The translations under genes and the position numbers were made by a program. Shown here in pieces: positions 1 to 9,372 of a DNA stretch of 64,000 nt; within the stretch, counting starts at the first letter, position 1, and each line of letters begins with the position of its first letter. Where the stretch lies: assembly GCA_046160345.1 (NCBI GenBank), contig JBJXGO010000127.1, positions 1 to 64,000 of the forward strand. The letters run 5' to 3'. Source of the stretch: M3007 sp046160345. GTDB taxonomy: Bacteria > Bacteroidota > Bacteroidia > Chitinophagales > Saprospiraceae. Below the pieces are notes generated by a model. That model had not been told where the DNA came from and did not search any database. It worked only from the letters and a program-made list of their open reading frames with translations.

Positions 1-193
1 CCTCATGATGGAAATAGAAAAACTCCTCCGTTTTTTCAAAGGGCTTCAAGAACGAAGCGATGAGCATTTCCTCTGCGGCATCATGGACAGGAATGAGGGT
101 TTGTTTTGGTACAACGACGCCTTCGTAGCGGTTTTTGTTGCCGACCCAGGTAGCGGCGAATCGGGTAAGTTGGGCTGAGGAAAAATCTAGCAT
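1..193 (-). CDS. Nucleoid-associated protein, NA37/YejK family (N-terminal part, cut by window edge)
   Basis: The reading frame starts with ATG at 193 and runs leftwards off the window, giving about 64 residues. The segment VGNKNRYEGVVVPKQTL followed by an acidic helix and FLKPFEKTEEFFYFHH resembles the start of NA37-type nucleoid-associated proteins, where a VGNK...EGV pattern and a FLxPF element are typical (recalled from the family, not searched). Those proteins bind DNA and associate with the nucleoid. A TACTTTTG box lies about 43 bp upstream of the start. Only the N-terminus is visible, so the family call is moderate. Confidence 0.6.
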   Translation of the reverse strand, partial: MLDFSSAQLTRFAATWVGNKNRYEGVVVPKQTLIPVHDAAEEMLIASFLKPFEKTEEFFYFHHE

Positions 194-643
194 TCGGTTG
201 AACGATGAACGATGAATTATGAACTATTCGAACTGCAAAAGTAGTGTGCAACTCAACTTGAGGCTGACACAATTTATCCACACACACTAATTTTGTTGCT
301 TTTTGTGAAGTTGGTAATTCCAAATAAGACCTTCCCATAACAAACATGCTGTTCTATCGAAAAAAAGTGACGTCAATACAACCCAAACTCAGGGACAAAA
401 TTTAATATCGAAAATTAAAATATGTAACTTTTTTTGTCCTACTATTCAGATAATATCGTATTTTTATCTGTCAAATTTAACACTAAACCATCTCTTATTT
501 TTCTAAAATTCAGGTATTAAGCCTGGATCGGAGGTATATATTCCCATGGAAAATTTATAACGAGTGTTCACAGCTCAAGAATGTTGTGGCATTATAATTT
601 TACTAAGCAGCCATTTTTTCCTTGTCAAAAACACTTTACTAAT
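194..643. other. Intergenic region, 450 bp, AT-rich
   Basis: Between the divergent NA37-type gene and the first T9SS protein gene. It holds the promoter of the leftward gene, a run of ATGAAC/GATGAA-type short repeats at about 200-226, and a very AT-rich stretch (about 360-520) that probably holds the rightward promoter. No open frame with coding character was seen. Confidence 0.5.
236..243 (-). promoter_or_regulatory. Bacteroidota -7 box (TACTTTTG) of the NA37-type gene
   Basis: Read on the minus strand the bases are TACTTTTG, matching TAnnTTTG. It lies 43 bp before the ATG at 193. No clear -33 TTTG at the expected spacing was seen. Confidence 0.5.
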
Positions 644-1144
644 ATGATAAAACTAAACTTTTTCCTTCTCTGTCTTGGTTGGTTCTCGCTTGCTCAGGCG
701 CAACAACTCCGCCCAGAGGTGTTGGCATCTGCTGGCAATTCACTGAGCAACCCGACCAATACTGCCCGACTTAGTTTCACTATCGGTGAAGCGGTCATTT
801 TGGGTCAGTCGCTCCCTACCTTTTCCTATGGACAAGGCTTTCATAATGGGGCATTACAAACCGTACGCGTGATGGACCTGGATCTAGCCGCTTGGGCGAT
901 CGAAATTTGGCCAAATCCTGTATCACAAGTACTTTTCCTTCAATTTACTCCCCCTTCCGATCATGATTTCCTCTCCGCCTCGGTTTGGAATTTACTAGGA
1001 CAGCCTGTGCTTGGAAATATCCGCATGGATGCTAGTTCTTCAAAAAGCGTCCAGGTTGGCAGCCTGCCCGCAGGTGTTTATTTGCTCCGGTTAACTTCAG
1101 CTTCTGGCGGCGCGGCTGCAGTAAAATTTGTGAAAGCAGATTAA
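644..1144 (+). CDS. Secreted protein with T9SS type A C-terminal sorting domain
   Basis: A 166-residue protein starting at the ATG at 644; an upstream in-frame ATG at 581 would place 21 residues before the signal peptide and is less likely. Residues 1-20 form a signal peptide ending in AQA. The short mature part has the pattern LSFTIGEAV...GFHNG seen in many small Bacteroidota T9SS substrates. From about residue 90 a C-terminal sorting domain follows (IWPNPVSQVLFLQF, LLGQPV, LPAGVYLLRL), which directs export across the outer membrane and cell-surface attachment. Function of the mature part is unknown. It precedes the collagen-like protein by about 100 bp on the same strand. Confidence 0.75.
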   Translation: MIKLNFFLLCLGWFSLAQAQQLRPEVLASAGNSLSNPTNTARLSFTIGEAVILGQSLPTFSYGQGFHNGALQTVRVMDLDLAAWAIEIWPNPVSQVLFLQFTPPSDHDFLSASVWNLLGQPVLGNIRMDASSSKSVQVGSLPAGVYLLRLTSASGGAAAVKFVKAD

Positions 1145-1247
1145 TGCTTTTCTACCCCGGAGCTTGGCTCTGATACCTAACACTTCAAAAGTCAGTCCTG
1201 GAATGGGCTTCCAGGCTCTTGTAAAAAACACTACAAATCAACAACTT

Positions 1248-3635
1248 ATGAAACATTTAAAAATTATTACAGGACTTTTCCTGACCCTGGCATCTCTTAC
1301 TTTGACTGCCCAAACTACTGGATTTAACTACCAGGCCGTGATTCGCGATGCTGGCTTTGCACCGCTTGGGAATCAATTCGGTACCGCCCAAGTCATTATC
1401 CTGAATGGCGGCGCAGAAATATATCGCGAAAATCACAATATAAGTACCGATGCTGTTGGCCTTTTCAACCTCGTAATTGGGCGTGGCACGCCAATTGTGG
1501 GCAATTTTGGCACCCTGGATTGGGGAAGCGGCAACCGTTTTGTGCAGGTCTCCGTGACCATCAGCGGAACAACCTACAATTTTGCTCAAAGCGAACTGCA
1601 GGCCGTGCCTTATGCCAAAGTAGCCGAAAGCACACTCATGCCTGGCCCAGCGGGCCCTGCTGGAGCAACGGGGCCTCAAGGCCCGGCGGGCCCCGCTGGC
1701 CCAATGGGGTCTCAAGGTTCTGCCGGCCCAGCGGGCCCCGCTGGAGCAACAGGGGCTCAAGGTCCTGCCGGACCGGCGGGCCCCGCTGGAGCAACGGGGG
1801 CTCAAGGTCCTGCTGGCCCGGCGGGCCCCGCTGGAGCAACAGGGGCTCAAGGCCCTGCTGGCCCGGCAGGACCTGCTGGCGCAACAGGGGCCACTGGGCC
1901 GATGGGGGCCATTGGGGCTACCGGCCCTGCCGGCCCTCCCGGACCGAGCTATACTGCTGGCACAGGTATCAACATTGCTGGCACCGTAATTACGAACACT
2001 GGCGACACTGATGCGTCAAACGACCTGACCACTGCCTCTGTGGCAGCAGGAGACGTGACTGGGGCTTTCTCAAACCTCCAGATCGCTGCCAATGCTGTGG
2101 GAACCAACGAAATAGCGAATGCCTCTATAACTGCCGCGGACCTTGCTCCAGGAGTAATTCCAACAGCACTTTGGACCGCCAATGGAAGCAATATTTCTAA
2201 CACTAACACAGGTTTCGTTGGTGTTGGAACCAGCAGCCCTGGAGCGAAATTAGGAGTTCATAGCGAAAGCAGTAATGTTGAATTGGAAGTTCGATATTAT
2301 GGTGATGGTTCGATTATAAATTATGGAAGGGCAAATGGAACCCTTGCGGCTCCAAGCTCAATCCTTAATGGAAATCGGCTTGCACGTCTTGCCTTCGACG
2401 GCTTTACAGGCAGTACTTTTCGTCCAGGAGCTTCCATATTGTCGCGTGCAACTGAAAACTGGGGCCTGGAGGCCCTCGGGACAAATTTGGAGTTTTCAAC
2501 CACAGAAAATGGGACCGATTTCCTTATGCCTCGCATGAACATTGCGCATAACGGCATTGTCGGGTTAGGAGGAAGCCCTCAATTTAGTATTCCTGATCGC
2601 CTCCAATTGTTTGAAGGTTCGGGGCTTTTTAGCAATCTCGGCATGCTCAACGGCGGGTTTGTGAATATGTACGATGAAACGGGCCTTACTATGGTGGACA
2701 TGGGTATCATCAATTTTGACGGCGTCTCCGACGAACGCTTGCACATCCATAACATCGCATCAGGTGGAATTGAATTGATTGCCTCCGGCGGTGATATTGA
2801 TTTTTCAACCAATGGAATTTCGCCTGTTGTAAGTATTCAAGAGTCTGGAGAAGTGCTTGTTAACCGAGGTTTTCCAGCCAATGATGCAACGCTTTGGGTG
2901 GAGGGCGAAAATGGCTATACAGGCTATTTCAACAATACAAAGCCCGCAGGTGGCGGATTTGGAGATGGTATCCGAGCTTACTCCATTGATGATAATAACT
3001 CTGCGGCAGTTTATGCGGTAAACACCAATCCTTCAAGTTTTGCAGGAGATTTTGTCGGCAATGTCCGTATATCAGGGAGTATAGCCAAAGGGTCCGGGAC
3101 TTTTGAAATTGACCACCCGCTCGACCCTGCAAACAAATTCCTGTACCACTCTTTTGTGGAAAGTCCTGACATGCTCAATATTTATAATGGCAATGCCCAA
3201 ACAGATGCAAACGGTTTTGCGACCATCGTGCTGCCAAGCTATTTCGAGGCAGCAAATATGGATTTCAAATACCAACTTACTTGCATTGGCCAGTTTGCAC
3301 AAGCTATTGTAAAAGAAGAAGTTAGTGGCAATAAGTTCATCATTCAGACCGATAAGCCTAATGTGAAAGTCAGTTGGCAGGTAACGGGTGTTCGCAACGA
3401 CGAATTTGCACGTGCCCACCGCATTGTACCCGAGGTGGATAAAAAATCTTACGAAAAAGGGAAATACTTGTATCCGGAACTCTTTGGAGCGCGTGAGGAA
3501 GACCGAATCGGCTATCGCCCTCTACCTGCCAAAGCAAAAGGCGAGGAAAAGGCTCCCGAAATGCACAATTGTTCCAAAGATCGGATCATAGATGCTAAAC
3601 CAGCACAAGCACCCGTTCGCGAACAACGGCAATAA
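1248..3635 (+). CDS. Secreted protein with collagen-like Gly-X-Y repeats
   Basis: A 795-residue protein taken from the ATG at 1248, where a signal peptide begins (hydrophobic core, TLTAQ cleavage region). Residues about 20-125 form a globular domain common at the N-terminus of such Bacteroidota proteins. Residues about 131-235 are collagen-like Gly-Pro-Ala, Gly-Ala-Thr and Gly-Ala-Gln triplets, partly made of 45-bp tandem units. A long central part with sequences typical of tail-fibre or adhesin stalks follows. The C-terminal part, from about residue 610, has a conserved region (EIDHPLDPANKFLYHSF, VSWQVTGVR) that I recall from other hypothetical surface proteins with such stalks. No T9SS sorting domain is apparent. 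Likely a fibrous cell-surface or released protein; function unknown. A strong terminator follows. Confidence 0.75.
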   Translation: MKHLKIITGLFLTLASLTLTAQTTGFNYQAVIRDAGFAPLGNQFGTAQVIILNGGAEIYRENHNISTDAVGLFNLVIGRGTPIVGNFGTLDWGSGNRFVQVSVTISGTTYNFAQSELQAVPYAKVAESTLMPGPAGPAGATGPQGPAGPAGPMGSQGSAGPAGPAGATGAQGPAGPAGPAGATGAQGPAGPAGPAGATGAQGPAGPAGPAGATGATGPMGAIGATGPAGPPGPSYTAGTGINIAGTVITNTGDTDASNDLTTASVAAGDVTGAFSNLQIAANAVGTNEIANASITAADLAPGVIPTALWTANGSNISNTNTGFVGVGTSSPGAKLGVHSESSNVELEVRYYGDGSIINYGRANGTLAAPSSILNGNRLARLAFDGFTGSTFRPGASILSRATENWGLEALGTNLEFSTTENGTDFLMPRMNIAHNGIVGLGGSPQFSIPDRLQLFEGSGLFSNLGMLNGGFVNMYDETGLTMVDMGIINFDGVSDERLHIHNIASGGIELIASGGDIDFSTNGISPVVSIQESGEVLVNRGFPANDATLWVEGENGYTGYFNNTKPAGGGFGDGIRAYSIDDNNSAAVYAVNTNPSSFAGDFVGNVRISGSIAKGSGTFEIDHPLDPANKFLYHSFVESPDMLNIYNGNAQTDANGFATIVLPSYFEAANMDFKYQLTCIGQFAQAIVKEEVSGNKFIIQTDKPNVKVSWQVTGVRNDEFARAHRIVPEVDKKSYEKGKYLYPELFGAREEDRIGYRPLPAKAKGEEKAPEMHNCSKDRIIDAKPAQAPVREQRQ
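1638..1952 (+). repeat. Collagen-like coding repeats with 45-bp tandem units
   Basis: GC-rich region inside the collagen-like gene encoding Gly-X-Y triplets. From about 1726 to 1870 a 45-bp unit (encoding a 15-residue GPA/GAT/GAQ block) occurs at least three times with few differences, flanked by more diverged copies. Unit number is likely to vary between strains. Confidence 0.8.
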
Positions 3636-3691
3636 GCAAATAGTTTATTCGTAAAGAAAGTCAATACAAGTTGATACATCTTTCGCTTACT

Positions 3692-3723
3692 CGGCGCAGC
3701 CCAAAAGGCTGCGCCGTTTTTTA
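3692..3723 (+). terminator. Rho-independent terminator
   Basis: Perfect 10-bp stem (CGGCGCAGCC with GGCTGCGCCG) and a 5-nt loop followed by six T residues, 57 bp after the collagen-like gene. Confidence 0.9.
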
Positions 3724-3878
3724 TTGGTTTTCAAAGAAGAACCCTAGCTTCACCGCCTTTTAAGAAAGATAAATCAGTTGAGGAACTTTTCAAATTCCCA
3801 GGCAGTTCTTGTACAAAGATAAGGCTGACATCTCGTCGCCCGAAAACACCCATGTTCTAACCAATCAAAATTTTTCAA

Positions 3879-4436
3879 ATGAAACACTTCAGTCTCCAGG
3901 TATTTATTTGTACTTGCCTCTTAATCAATTGCATTTCACCATCTTTGGCCCAAAGCGAAATCAGCGTTCGGCCTTTGTTTTTCCAGAATGATTTTACCGG
4001 CCAAAAGGGTTTTGTTGACGGAGCCTCCCAAGGGCAACATGCGGGAGAATGGCAACTGGGTGTTTCCGGGAGAACCTACTTATCACGCCATTTTGCCGGT
4101 CGTTTGGAAACTAATTTGACTTACGGACGATATCCCCTGTCCAGGGTTCGCTTCTCCTATTTGGGGCTCTCTGCAATACCCGAGTGGCACATTTCGCCCA
4201 GGTTTTTTATTGGATCTGGCGCCTTCCTCCAAACAAAAATAAAGGATCCCTTCAACACCGACCAAAACTTGACGGCGGGTCTTTTAGCAAATACAGGATT
4301 CCGCCACGGCCAATTCGAGATACAATGCCGGTTTCAGCGTTGGCTTGGGTCAAGTGGCAAATTCACCCTCGGGGCAGGGTTCGATTATTTTTTTGGCCTG
4401 AATAAAAAAACTAAAGTGGACAGCCCAAAAAATTAA
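3879..4436 (+). CDS. Predicted outer-membrane beta-barrel protein
   Basis: A 185-residue protein with a signal peptide (residues 1-24, ending SLAQ). The rest alternates hydrophobic and polar residues in short strands rich in aromatics (WQLGVSGRTYL, FEIQCRFQRWL, FTLGAGFDYFF), as in small outer-membrane barrels. It lacks a sorting domain. The preceding terminator indicates an independent transcript. Specific function is unknown. Confidence 0.6.
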   Translation: MKHFSLQVFICTCLLINCISPSLAQSEISVRPLFFQNDFTGQKGFVDGASQGQHAGEWQLGVSGRTYLSRHFAGRLETNLTYGRYPLSRVRFSYLGLSAIPEWHISPRFFIGSGAFLQTKIKDPFNTDQNLTAGLLANTGFRHGQFEIQCRFQRWLGSSGKFTLGAGFDYFFGLNKKTKVDSPKN

Positions 4437-4575
4437 CCGGCCTGGGATCCCTCCAATATACAAGCCTCGGCCAGAAATGATCTGTTGATCCTTTTGTTAT
4501 TTGTTTCGACCGCAGTGAACGAACTTTGCCGCTTGTTCCAAGTATTAAAAAATCTGGAACACAGCACTGCACGCT

Positions 4576-5703
4576 TTGAAGATCGCCATCAATACCCGCT
4601 TCTTACTTCCAGGCCAGCTAGAAGGCGTTGGCTGGTACACGCATGAGATCGTTCGGCGTATGGTGCATGCGCATCCCGAAGACACTTTCATTTTTCTCTT
4701 TGACCGCCCTTTCGATGCGCGTATTGTTTATGCGGAAAATGTAATCCCTTTGGTACTGAAGCCTCCTGCACGTTTTGCGCCACAGTTTTTGGCCTGGTTT
4801 GAGTGGGCAGTCCCGAAGGCACTGAAAATACATGGCGCCGAAGTATTTTTTTCGCCTGAGTCCATGTGCAGTTTTACGAGCAAGGTACCTACTGTAATGA
4901 CTTGTCACGACCTGGTGCCGCTGCATATTCCGGAGCAAATCCCTCTGTTGCACAGACATTTCCTGCAATATTTTTTACCAAAATTTTTGCGTCGGGCAGA
5001 CCAGGTGTTGACTGTTTCAGAATATGTGCGACAAGACATTACCCGAACCTGCGGGATTTCGCTAGAGAAAATTTCAACCGTTTATAACGGCTGCCGGGAG
5101 GGATTTAGCCCTTTGAATGAGGGTGAAAAACAAGAGGTTAGAGAAAAATTTTCCGAAAGCAAGGCCTACTTTTTTTACGCCGGAGCCATTCACCCACGAA
5201 AAAATATCCCACGGCTTATTCGCGCTTTTGACCTTTTTAAAACCAAAACGTCTGCTCCGCTGAAGCTCCTGCTCGCCGGCCGATTTGCCTGGCAGACGGG
5301 CGAGGTTCGTTCGGCTTACGATAATGCTGTCCACCGTTCAGACATCCATTTCCTTGGCTATGTTTCGGAGGAGGATTTGACCCGGCTAACTGCTGCTGCC
5401 ACAGCGCTCACTTACCTCTCGCTCAGCGAGGGATTTGGCTTGCCCATGCTCGAGGCCATGTATTGTGACACGCCAGTGCTGGCTGCAAACGCTACCTGCC
5501 TGCCAGAAATCGCCGGAGATGCTGCACTATTGGTAGACCCGCTTTCTGAAGTTGCTATTGCCCAAGGAATGGAAAAGTTATGCAGCGATAAGGGTTTTGC
5601 ACAAAAATTGGTGCAAAATGGTCGTGTTCGACGCGAGAGTTTCAGTTGGGACAGAGCGGCGGAACAAGTGTATGAATCGCTGAAAAAAGTGTCACGCTCA
5701 TAA
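4576..5703 (+). CDS. Glycosyltransferase family 4 (GT-B fold)
   Basis: A 375-residue protein starting at TTG (4576), directly before the conserved MKIAINTRFLL start. The N-terminal half has the GT-B acceptor-side pattern (GVGWYTHEIVRRM). The C-terminal half has YAGAIHPRKNIPRLIRAF and the EGFGLPMLEAM nucleotide-sugar motif of GT4 enzymes. It transfers a sugar from a nucleotide-sugar donor to an unknown acceptor, probably a cell-surface glycan. It stands alone, ending at a terminator shared with the convergent gene. Confidence 0.85.
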   Translation: MKIAINTRFLLPGQLEGVGWYTHEIVRRMVHAHPEDTFIFLFDRPFDARIVYAENVIPLVLKPPARFAPQFLAWFEWAVPKALKIHGAEVFFSPESMCSFTSKVPTVMTCHDLVPLHIPEQIPLLHRHFLQYFLPKFLRRADQVLTVSEYVRQDITRTCGISLEKISTVYNGCREGFSPLNEGEKQEVREKFSESKAYFFYAGAIHPRKNIPRLIRAFDLFKTKTSAPLKLLLAGRFAWQTGEVRSAYDNAVHRSDIHFLGYVSEEDLTRLTAAATALTYLSLSEGFGLPMLEAMYCDTPVLAANATCLPEIAGDAALLVDPLSEVAIAQGMEKLCSDKGFAQKLVQNGRVRRESFSWDRAAEQVYESLKKVSRS

Positions 5704-5727
5704 TTCGACTAGAATTCCTATAAATTG

Positions 5728-5792
5728 AAAACGCCGGGGCCTCCGAATTTTTTCAAAAAGAGCATTGAAAAATTCGGTGGCCCCGGCGTTTT
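5728..5792. terminator. Bidirectional terminator
   Basis: Large hairpin between convergent genes. AAAACGCCGGGGCC pairs with GGCCCCGGCGTTTT, and the stem continues past one mismatch through CCGAATTTTTTCAA against TTGAAAAATTCGG. A-rich and T-rich flanks suit termination in both directions. Confidence 0.85.
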
Positions 5793-5817
5793 AAGTCCAT
5801 TAGCATTCAAAAGCGGC

Positions 5818-6447
5818 CTATTTCACTATTGCGAAATTCATTCCCACAATTAGCCGGGCTGGCGTATCGCTGAAGTGGTACTTATCACCGAAGAAAGTAA
5901 TGTGATCGCCTTGTTTGCTAAAATTGCCTTCATAGCGAACGTCGAATGAAACTCGTTTGAAGCCAAAGTTCAAGCCACCCTGCCAGCCCCAAGTCATTTG
6001 TTTGAAACGGGCTTCGTAACCATCAACGTCCGTTAGTTCAGATTTTGAATTCAGAAAATAATGGCCTACCGGGCCCGCCTGCAAGCGTACCGGTCCAAGT
6101 TTCACGCCCAACAAAACCGGGATGTCAAGATATTGATATTTTTCATTTTTTATTACCTCGCCAACAGCCGACTCGCCGATCTTATAGTCTATCTTGTTGG
6201 AATTGAACAATACTTCCGGTTGAACAAAAAATTTGTTGCCGAAACGCATGTAACCGCCGAATTGGGTACCAAAGTTGCGCCCGTCGATACCAAAATTCAA
6301 GCTTGGTTCGCCGCCATTACCAATGGTGATATCGTCCTGGTCGTTGATCTGGGTGTTAAGACCGCCTTTAAGGCCAAGGCCGAAAAATTGAGCCTGTACG
6401 TTGTTGGCGACCATGAGACAGCATAATGCAAAAATCAAATTTTTCAT
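5818..6447 (-). CDS. PorT-like outer-membrane beta-barrel protein
   Basis: A 209-residue protein with a signal peptide ending NVQAQ. The mature part follows the Bacteroidota outer-membrane beta-barrel pattern: GLGLKGGLNTQ, then GTQFGGYMRFGNKFFVQPEVLF, LDIPVLLGVKLGPVRLQAGPVGHYFL, and a final strand ending VGMNFAIVK. It probably sits in the outer membrane as an eight-strand-type barrel; no substrate can be named. Confidence 0.75.
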   Translation of the reverse strand: MKNLIFALCCLMVANNVQAQFFGLGLKGGLNTQINDQDDITIGNGGEPSLNFGIDGRNFGTQFGGYMRFGNKFFVQPEVLFNSNKIDYKIGESAVGEVIKNEKYQYLDIPVLLGVKLGPVRLQAGPVGHYFLNSKSELTDVDGYEARFKQMTWGWQGGLNFGFKRVSFDVRYEGNFSKQGDHITFFGDKYHFSDTPARLIVGMNFAIVK

Positions 6448-6651
6448 ATTGTATTTGAATAGTGTGGGTTGTGATGAATTTCGTGCATAAACGACTTCAT
6501 TTTAAGCTTCTTATGTGCAGTTGCTCCAATTATCAGGGATTAACCGATCGGTAACAAGAGGCTTAACAGATTGAGAACATTACCGCGGGCATTCGATGCA
6601 CCGGTGACAAGACCTCAACTTACAAAGTCGCAGGCAAAAGCTGCAAGTTGC

Positions 6652-6659
6652 TACCTTTG
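6652..6659 (+). promoter_or_regulatory. Bacteroidota -7 box (TACCTTTG) before engB
   Basis: Matches TAnnTTTG and ends 11 bp before the engB ATG, so the transcript would have a very short leader. Confidence 0.55.
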
Positions 6660-6670
6660 CAAGTCGAAAT

Positions 6671-7273
6671 ATGGAAATCAACAGCGCAAACTTTGTAAGC
6701 AGTTACGCAAAAGAAAGTGCTTGCCCCACAGGCGGGCCGCCTGAGTTTGCTTTTATCGGTCGCTCCAACGTAGGCAAATCTTCCTTGATCAATATGCTTA
6801 CTGCGCGTAAGGGCCTTGCAAAAGTGTCTGGCACACCAGGTAAGACAAGGCTTCTAAATTTTTTCCTGATCAATGATTTGTGGCATTTAGTTGACCTTCC
6901 AGGTTATGGCTACGCACGTGTATCGAAATCGGAGCGCAAAGTCCTTGCAAACTTGATCAACAATTATTTTGCCCGGCGAGCGGAACTTTGCTGTGCATTT
7001 GTCTTGATCGATTCAAATATTCTGCCCACCAAAATTGATCTCGAATTTGTCGACAGCCTTGGCGAAATGCAGGTGCCGTTTGTGATTGCATTTACCAAAG
7101 CAGACCGAATTGGCAAATCGCAGTTAGACTCAAATATTGCTGCTTTTATGGGCAAACTTTCTGAGACCTGGGATACTTTGCCAGATTATTTTATCACATC
7201 GGCGGAACACCGTACAGGACGAGAAGAGGTTTTGGAATTTATAAGTAAAACGTTGAGAACCTTGAAGTTGTGA
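6671..7273 (+). CDS. engB: Ribosome biogenesis GTPase EngB (YihA/YsxC)
   Basis: A 200-residue GTPase of the EngB family, which acts in assembly of the large ribosomal subunit. The G1 motif GRSNVGKS is at residues 30-37, the G3 motif DLPGYGYA at 75-82, and G4 is TKAD in FVIAFTKADRIG. Length and start (MEINSANFVSSY) are typical. The stop overlaps the GTG start of the acyltransferase by 4 bp (GTGA), so the two are co-translated. Confidence 0.95.
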   Translation: MEINSANFVSSYAKESACPTGGPPEFAFIGRSNVGKSSLINMLTARKGLAKVSGTPGKTRLLNFFLINDLWHLVDLPGYGYARVSKSERKVLANLINNYFARRAELCCAFVLIDSNILPTKIDLEFVDSLGEMQVPFVIAFTKADRIGKSQLDSNIAAFMGKLSETWDTLPDYFITSAEHRTGREEVLEFISKTLRTLKL

Positions 7274-9021
7274 TTTTGAAAAAAGATGTAAAAATATATC
7301 CTCGCGTCATAGAACGTATTGAAGATTGGCCGATTTACCGGTTGAGCAAAGATCGTTCAGAATTTCTACGGGAGATTGACGAGCACACATTCCAACGCAT
7401 CTCTTCCAGGCATAAAAAAGACCTTGCCGACGTGCTGGTGAAGACCATATATCAGGAACGTATCCGGATTAAAGAAGATCCATGGAAAGTGGACCCGCCA
7501 AATGACCGCTCCTTCTGGAACCGAATCAGCAAGCGATTAATTAAAAAAAGCCTGGACCGCGACAGTACAGAGGCCCGGGAAGAAAGCGAGCAGATCCTTC
7601 AAAAAATAATCCATCGCTTTTCCGAGGAGATCGTAGGCACATTTCAGGTCAGCACTTTCAAATTTGCACAACGATTTTTGACTGCTTTTTTCAACCGCAT
7701 CTTCAATGCCGCGGTAGGAAGGAGTATCAGTGCTATGTTCAGGGGTAAGCGAAATCTTTTTGAACGATTAAATATTGTAGGGGATGTAGATACGGTTCGT
7801 TCCCTGTTTCAGCACGGAACAGTAGTTGTTGTGCCGACCCACAACAGCAATCTTGACTCTATTCTTGTTGGTTATGCAATGGACCAAATTATGGGGCTTC
7901 CCTCTTTTAGCTACGGAGCAGGACTAAACCTTTATAATTTCGGCCCGGCAGCCTATTATATGAATCGCCTTGGCGCCTATCGGGTGGATCGACGCAAAAA
8001 AAACTCCATCTACCTGGAAACGCTCAAAACCATGAGCCGTCTCAGCATCCAACGGGGAGTAAACAGTTTGTTTTTCCCCGGAGGGACCCGGTCGCGTGAC
8101 GGTGCCATCGAAACTGACCTCAAAATGGGCTTGCTCGGAACCGTGGTCGAAGCGCAAAGGGCCCTGGTAGAGGAAACAAATTCGAATACTATTGAAAGTC
8201 AGACAGCCGCCAAACCTTCAAAAGTGTTCATCGTGCCACTGGTCATCTGTTACAATTTTGTCTTGGAAGCACCTTTTTTAATAGAACAACACCTTCGAAA
8301 CACGGGCAAAGAAAATTACATCCGGCTTCGGGATGAAGGCACCAGCATTCGCTCCTGGTTCTGGTTCATTTGGCGTTTTTTTAGCACTTCAAGCGATATT
8401 ACCCTAAGTGTTGGTAAACCTATGGATGTAATGGGCAATTTCGTGGATGCCGAAGGAAGGAGTTTTGACCCTTATGGGAACGTACTTGATATTCGTGAGT
8501 ACTTCCGTTCGCGTGGTGAGATCACCGAGGATCGTCAGCGAGAAGAAGAATATACCAAATTGCTCGCAGAACGAATTGCCGAACGCTATCACGTTGAAAA
8601 TGTAGTACTTAGTAGTCATTTGGTGGCGCATGCAGTGTTCGAGATACTTTCGCACCAAAACCCGAAACTTGACCTGTTTGGAATCCTGCGGCTCCCGCAC
8701 GACGACTATGAGTTCCCGTTTCATGCCGTAGAATCGGTCGTAGAACAAATGCAGGAAAAACTATTTGAAATGGAGAAAGCCAGCAAAATAAAATTGGCGC
8801 CCGAACTCCAGGTTTCAGCTGCGGAAGTTGTCCGCGACGGCGTGAAAAACCTGGGGATTTATCATACCGAAAAGCCGCTTCAATTCACCAAAGATGAAAA
8901 AATTGTATCCTCGGATTTCCGCCTGCTATATTTCTATCACAATCGCCTTAGCAACTACGGCCTTTACAAGGCGGTCCAATGGAAGGCTGAGGAAATAGAA
9001 GTGTTGAAGGTGGAGGATTGA
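7270..9021 (+). CDS. Glycerol-phosphate/lysophospholipid acyltransferase (PlsB/PlsC superfamily)
   Basis: A 583-residue protein starting at GTG (7270), overlapping engB. The acyltransferase signature HNSNLD (HxxxxD) is near residue 190, followed by a region reading GAYRVDRRKKNSIYL and the FFPGGTRSRDG motif that binds the phosphate of the acceptor. The length and long C-terminal part suggest a PlsB-like glycerol-3-phosphate acyltransferase rather than a small PlsC. It would act at the inner membrane in phospholipid synthesis. The exact acyl donor and acceptor cannot be read from sequence. Confidence 0.85.
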   Translation: MILKKDVKIYPRVIERIEDWPIYRLSKDRSEFLREIDEHTFQRISSRHKKDLADVLVKTIYQERIRIKEDPWKVDPPNDRSFWNRISKRLIKKSLDRDSTEAREESEQILQKIIHRFSEEIVGTFQVSTFKFAQRFLTAFFNRIFNAAVGRSISAMFRGKRNLFERLNIVGDVDTVRSLFQHGTVVVVPTHNSNLDSILVGYAMDQIMGLPSFSYGAGLNLYNFGPAAYYMNRLGAYRVDRRKKNSIYLETLKTMSRLSIQRGVNSLFFPGGTRSRDGAIETDLKMGLLGTVVEAQRALVEETNSNTIESQTAAKPSKVFIVPLVICYNFVLEAPFLIEQHLRNTGKENYIRLRDEGTSIRSWFWFIWRFFSTSSDITLSVGKPMDVMGNFVDAEGRSFDPYGNVLDIREYFRSRGEITEDRQREEEYTKLLAERIAERYHVENVVLSSHLVAHAVFEILSHQNPKLDLFGILRLPHDDYEFPFHAVESVVEQMQEKLFEMEKASKIKLAPELQVSAAEVVRDGVKNLGIYHTEKPLQFTKDEKIVSSDFRLLYFYHNRLSNYGLYKAVQWKAEEIEVLKVED

Positions 9022-9372
9022 ATATCTGGAGTTAGGGCCAGAGGAATGCCCTCTGCGCGACGTGTTGTGCCGTACGAGCGTGTTAGGAAGCAAAGACATG
9101 ACAATGCTTGGGTAATATAATTGTTAATTTTTTTGCTTTTGTGATAATAGACCGTACATTTATCTTAATATTTTTAGATATTCTTACCATAATATAGTTG
9201 ACGCATATCATTTGCGCTTCATTTAAACGCTCTTCAGCGAATCCTTAATCTATAATTTTTACTGTATTCGGTTTCTCAAACTTACAAATCCGGTTTGAGA
9301 CAAATGGTATTTCAGGCTCGGCCTTGCTCGCTTGCTTGGTCGTCTTTTACTTATTTTATAAATATTTTCCGA
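9022..9372. other. Intergenic region, about 350 bp
   Basis: A small hairpin without a T-run (about 9040-9057) follows the acyltransferase. Then comes an AT-rich stretch (9110-9290) that probably holds the promoter of the T9SS surface protein. If that protein starts upstream at TTG 9295 or ATG 9304 the gap is shorter. Confidence 0.4.

Noticed and set aside
1638..1952. Possible CRISPR-like array
   Set aside because: Units are contiguous, in frame and without spacers; they encode collagen-like triplets.
1257..2011. Long open frames opposite and alongside the collagen-like gene
   Set aside because: They arise from the GC-rich Gly-X-Y repeats; their products are low-complexity and have no start context.
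9040..9057. Hairpin after the acyltransferase as a terminator
   Set aside because: Stem is short and no T-run follows.
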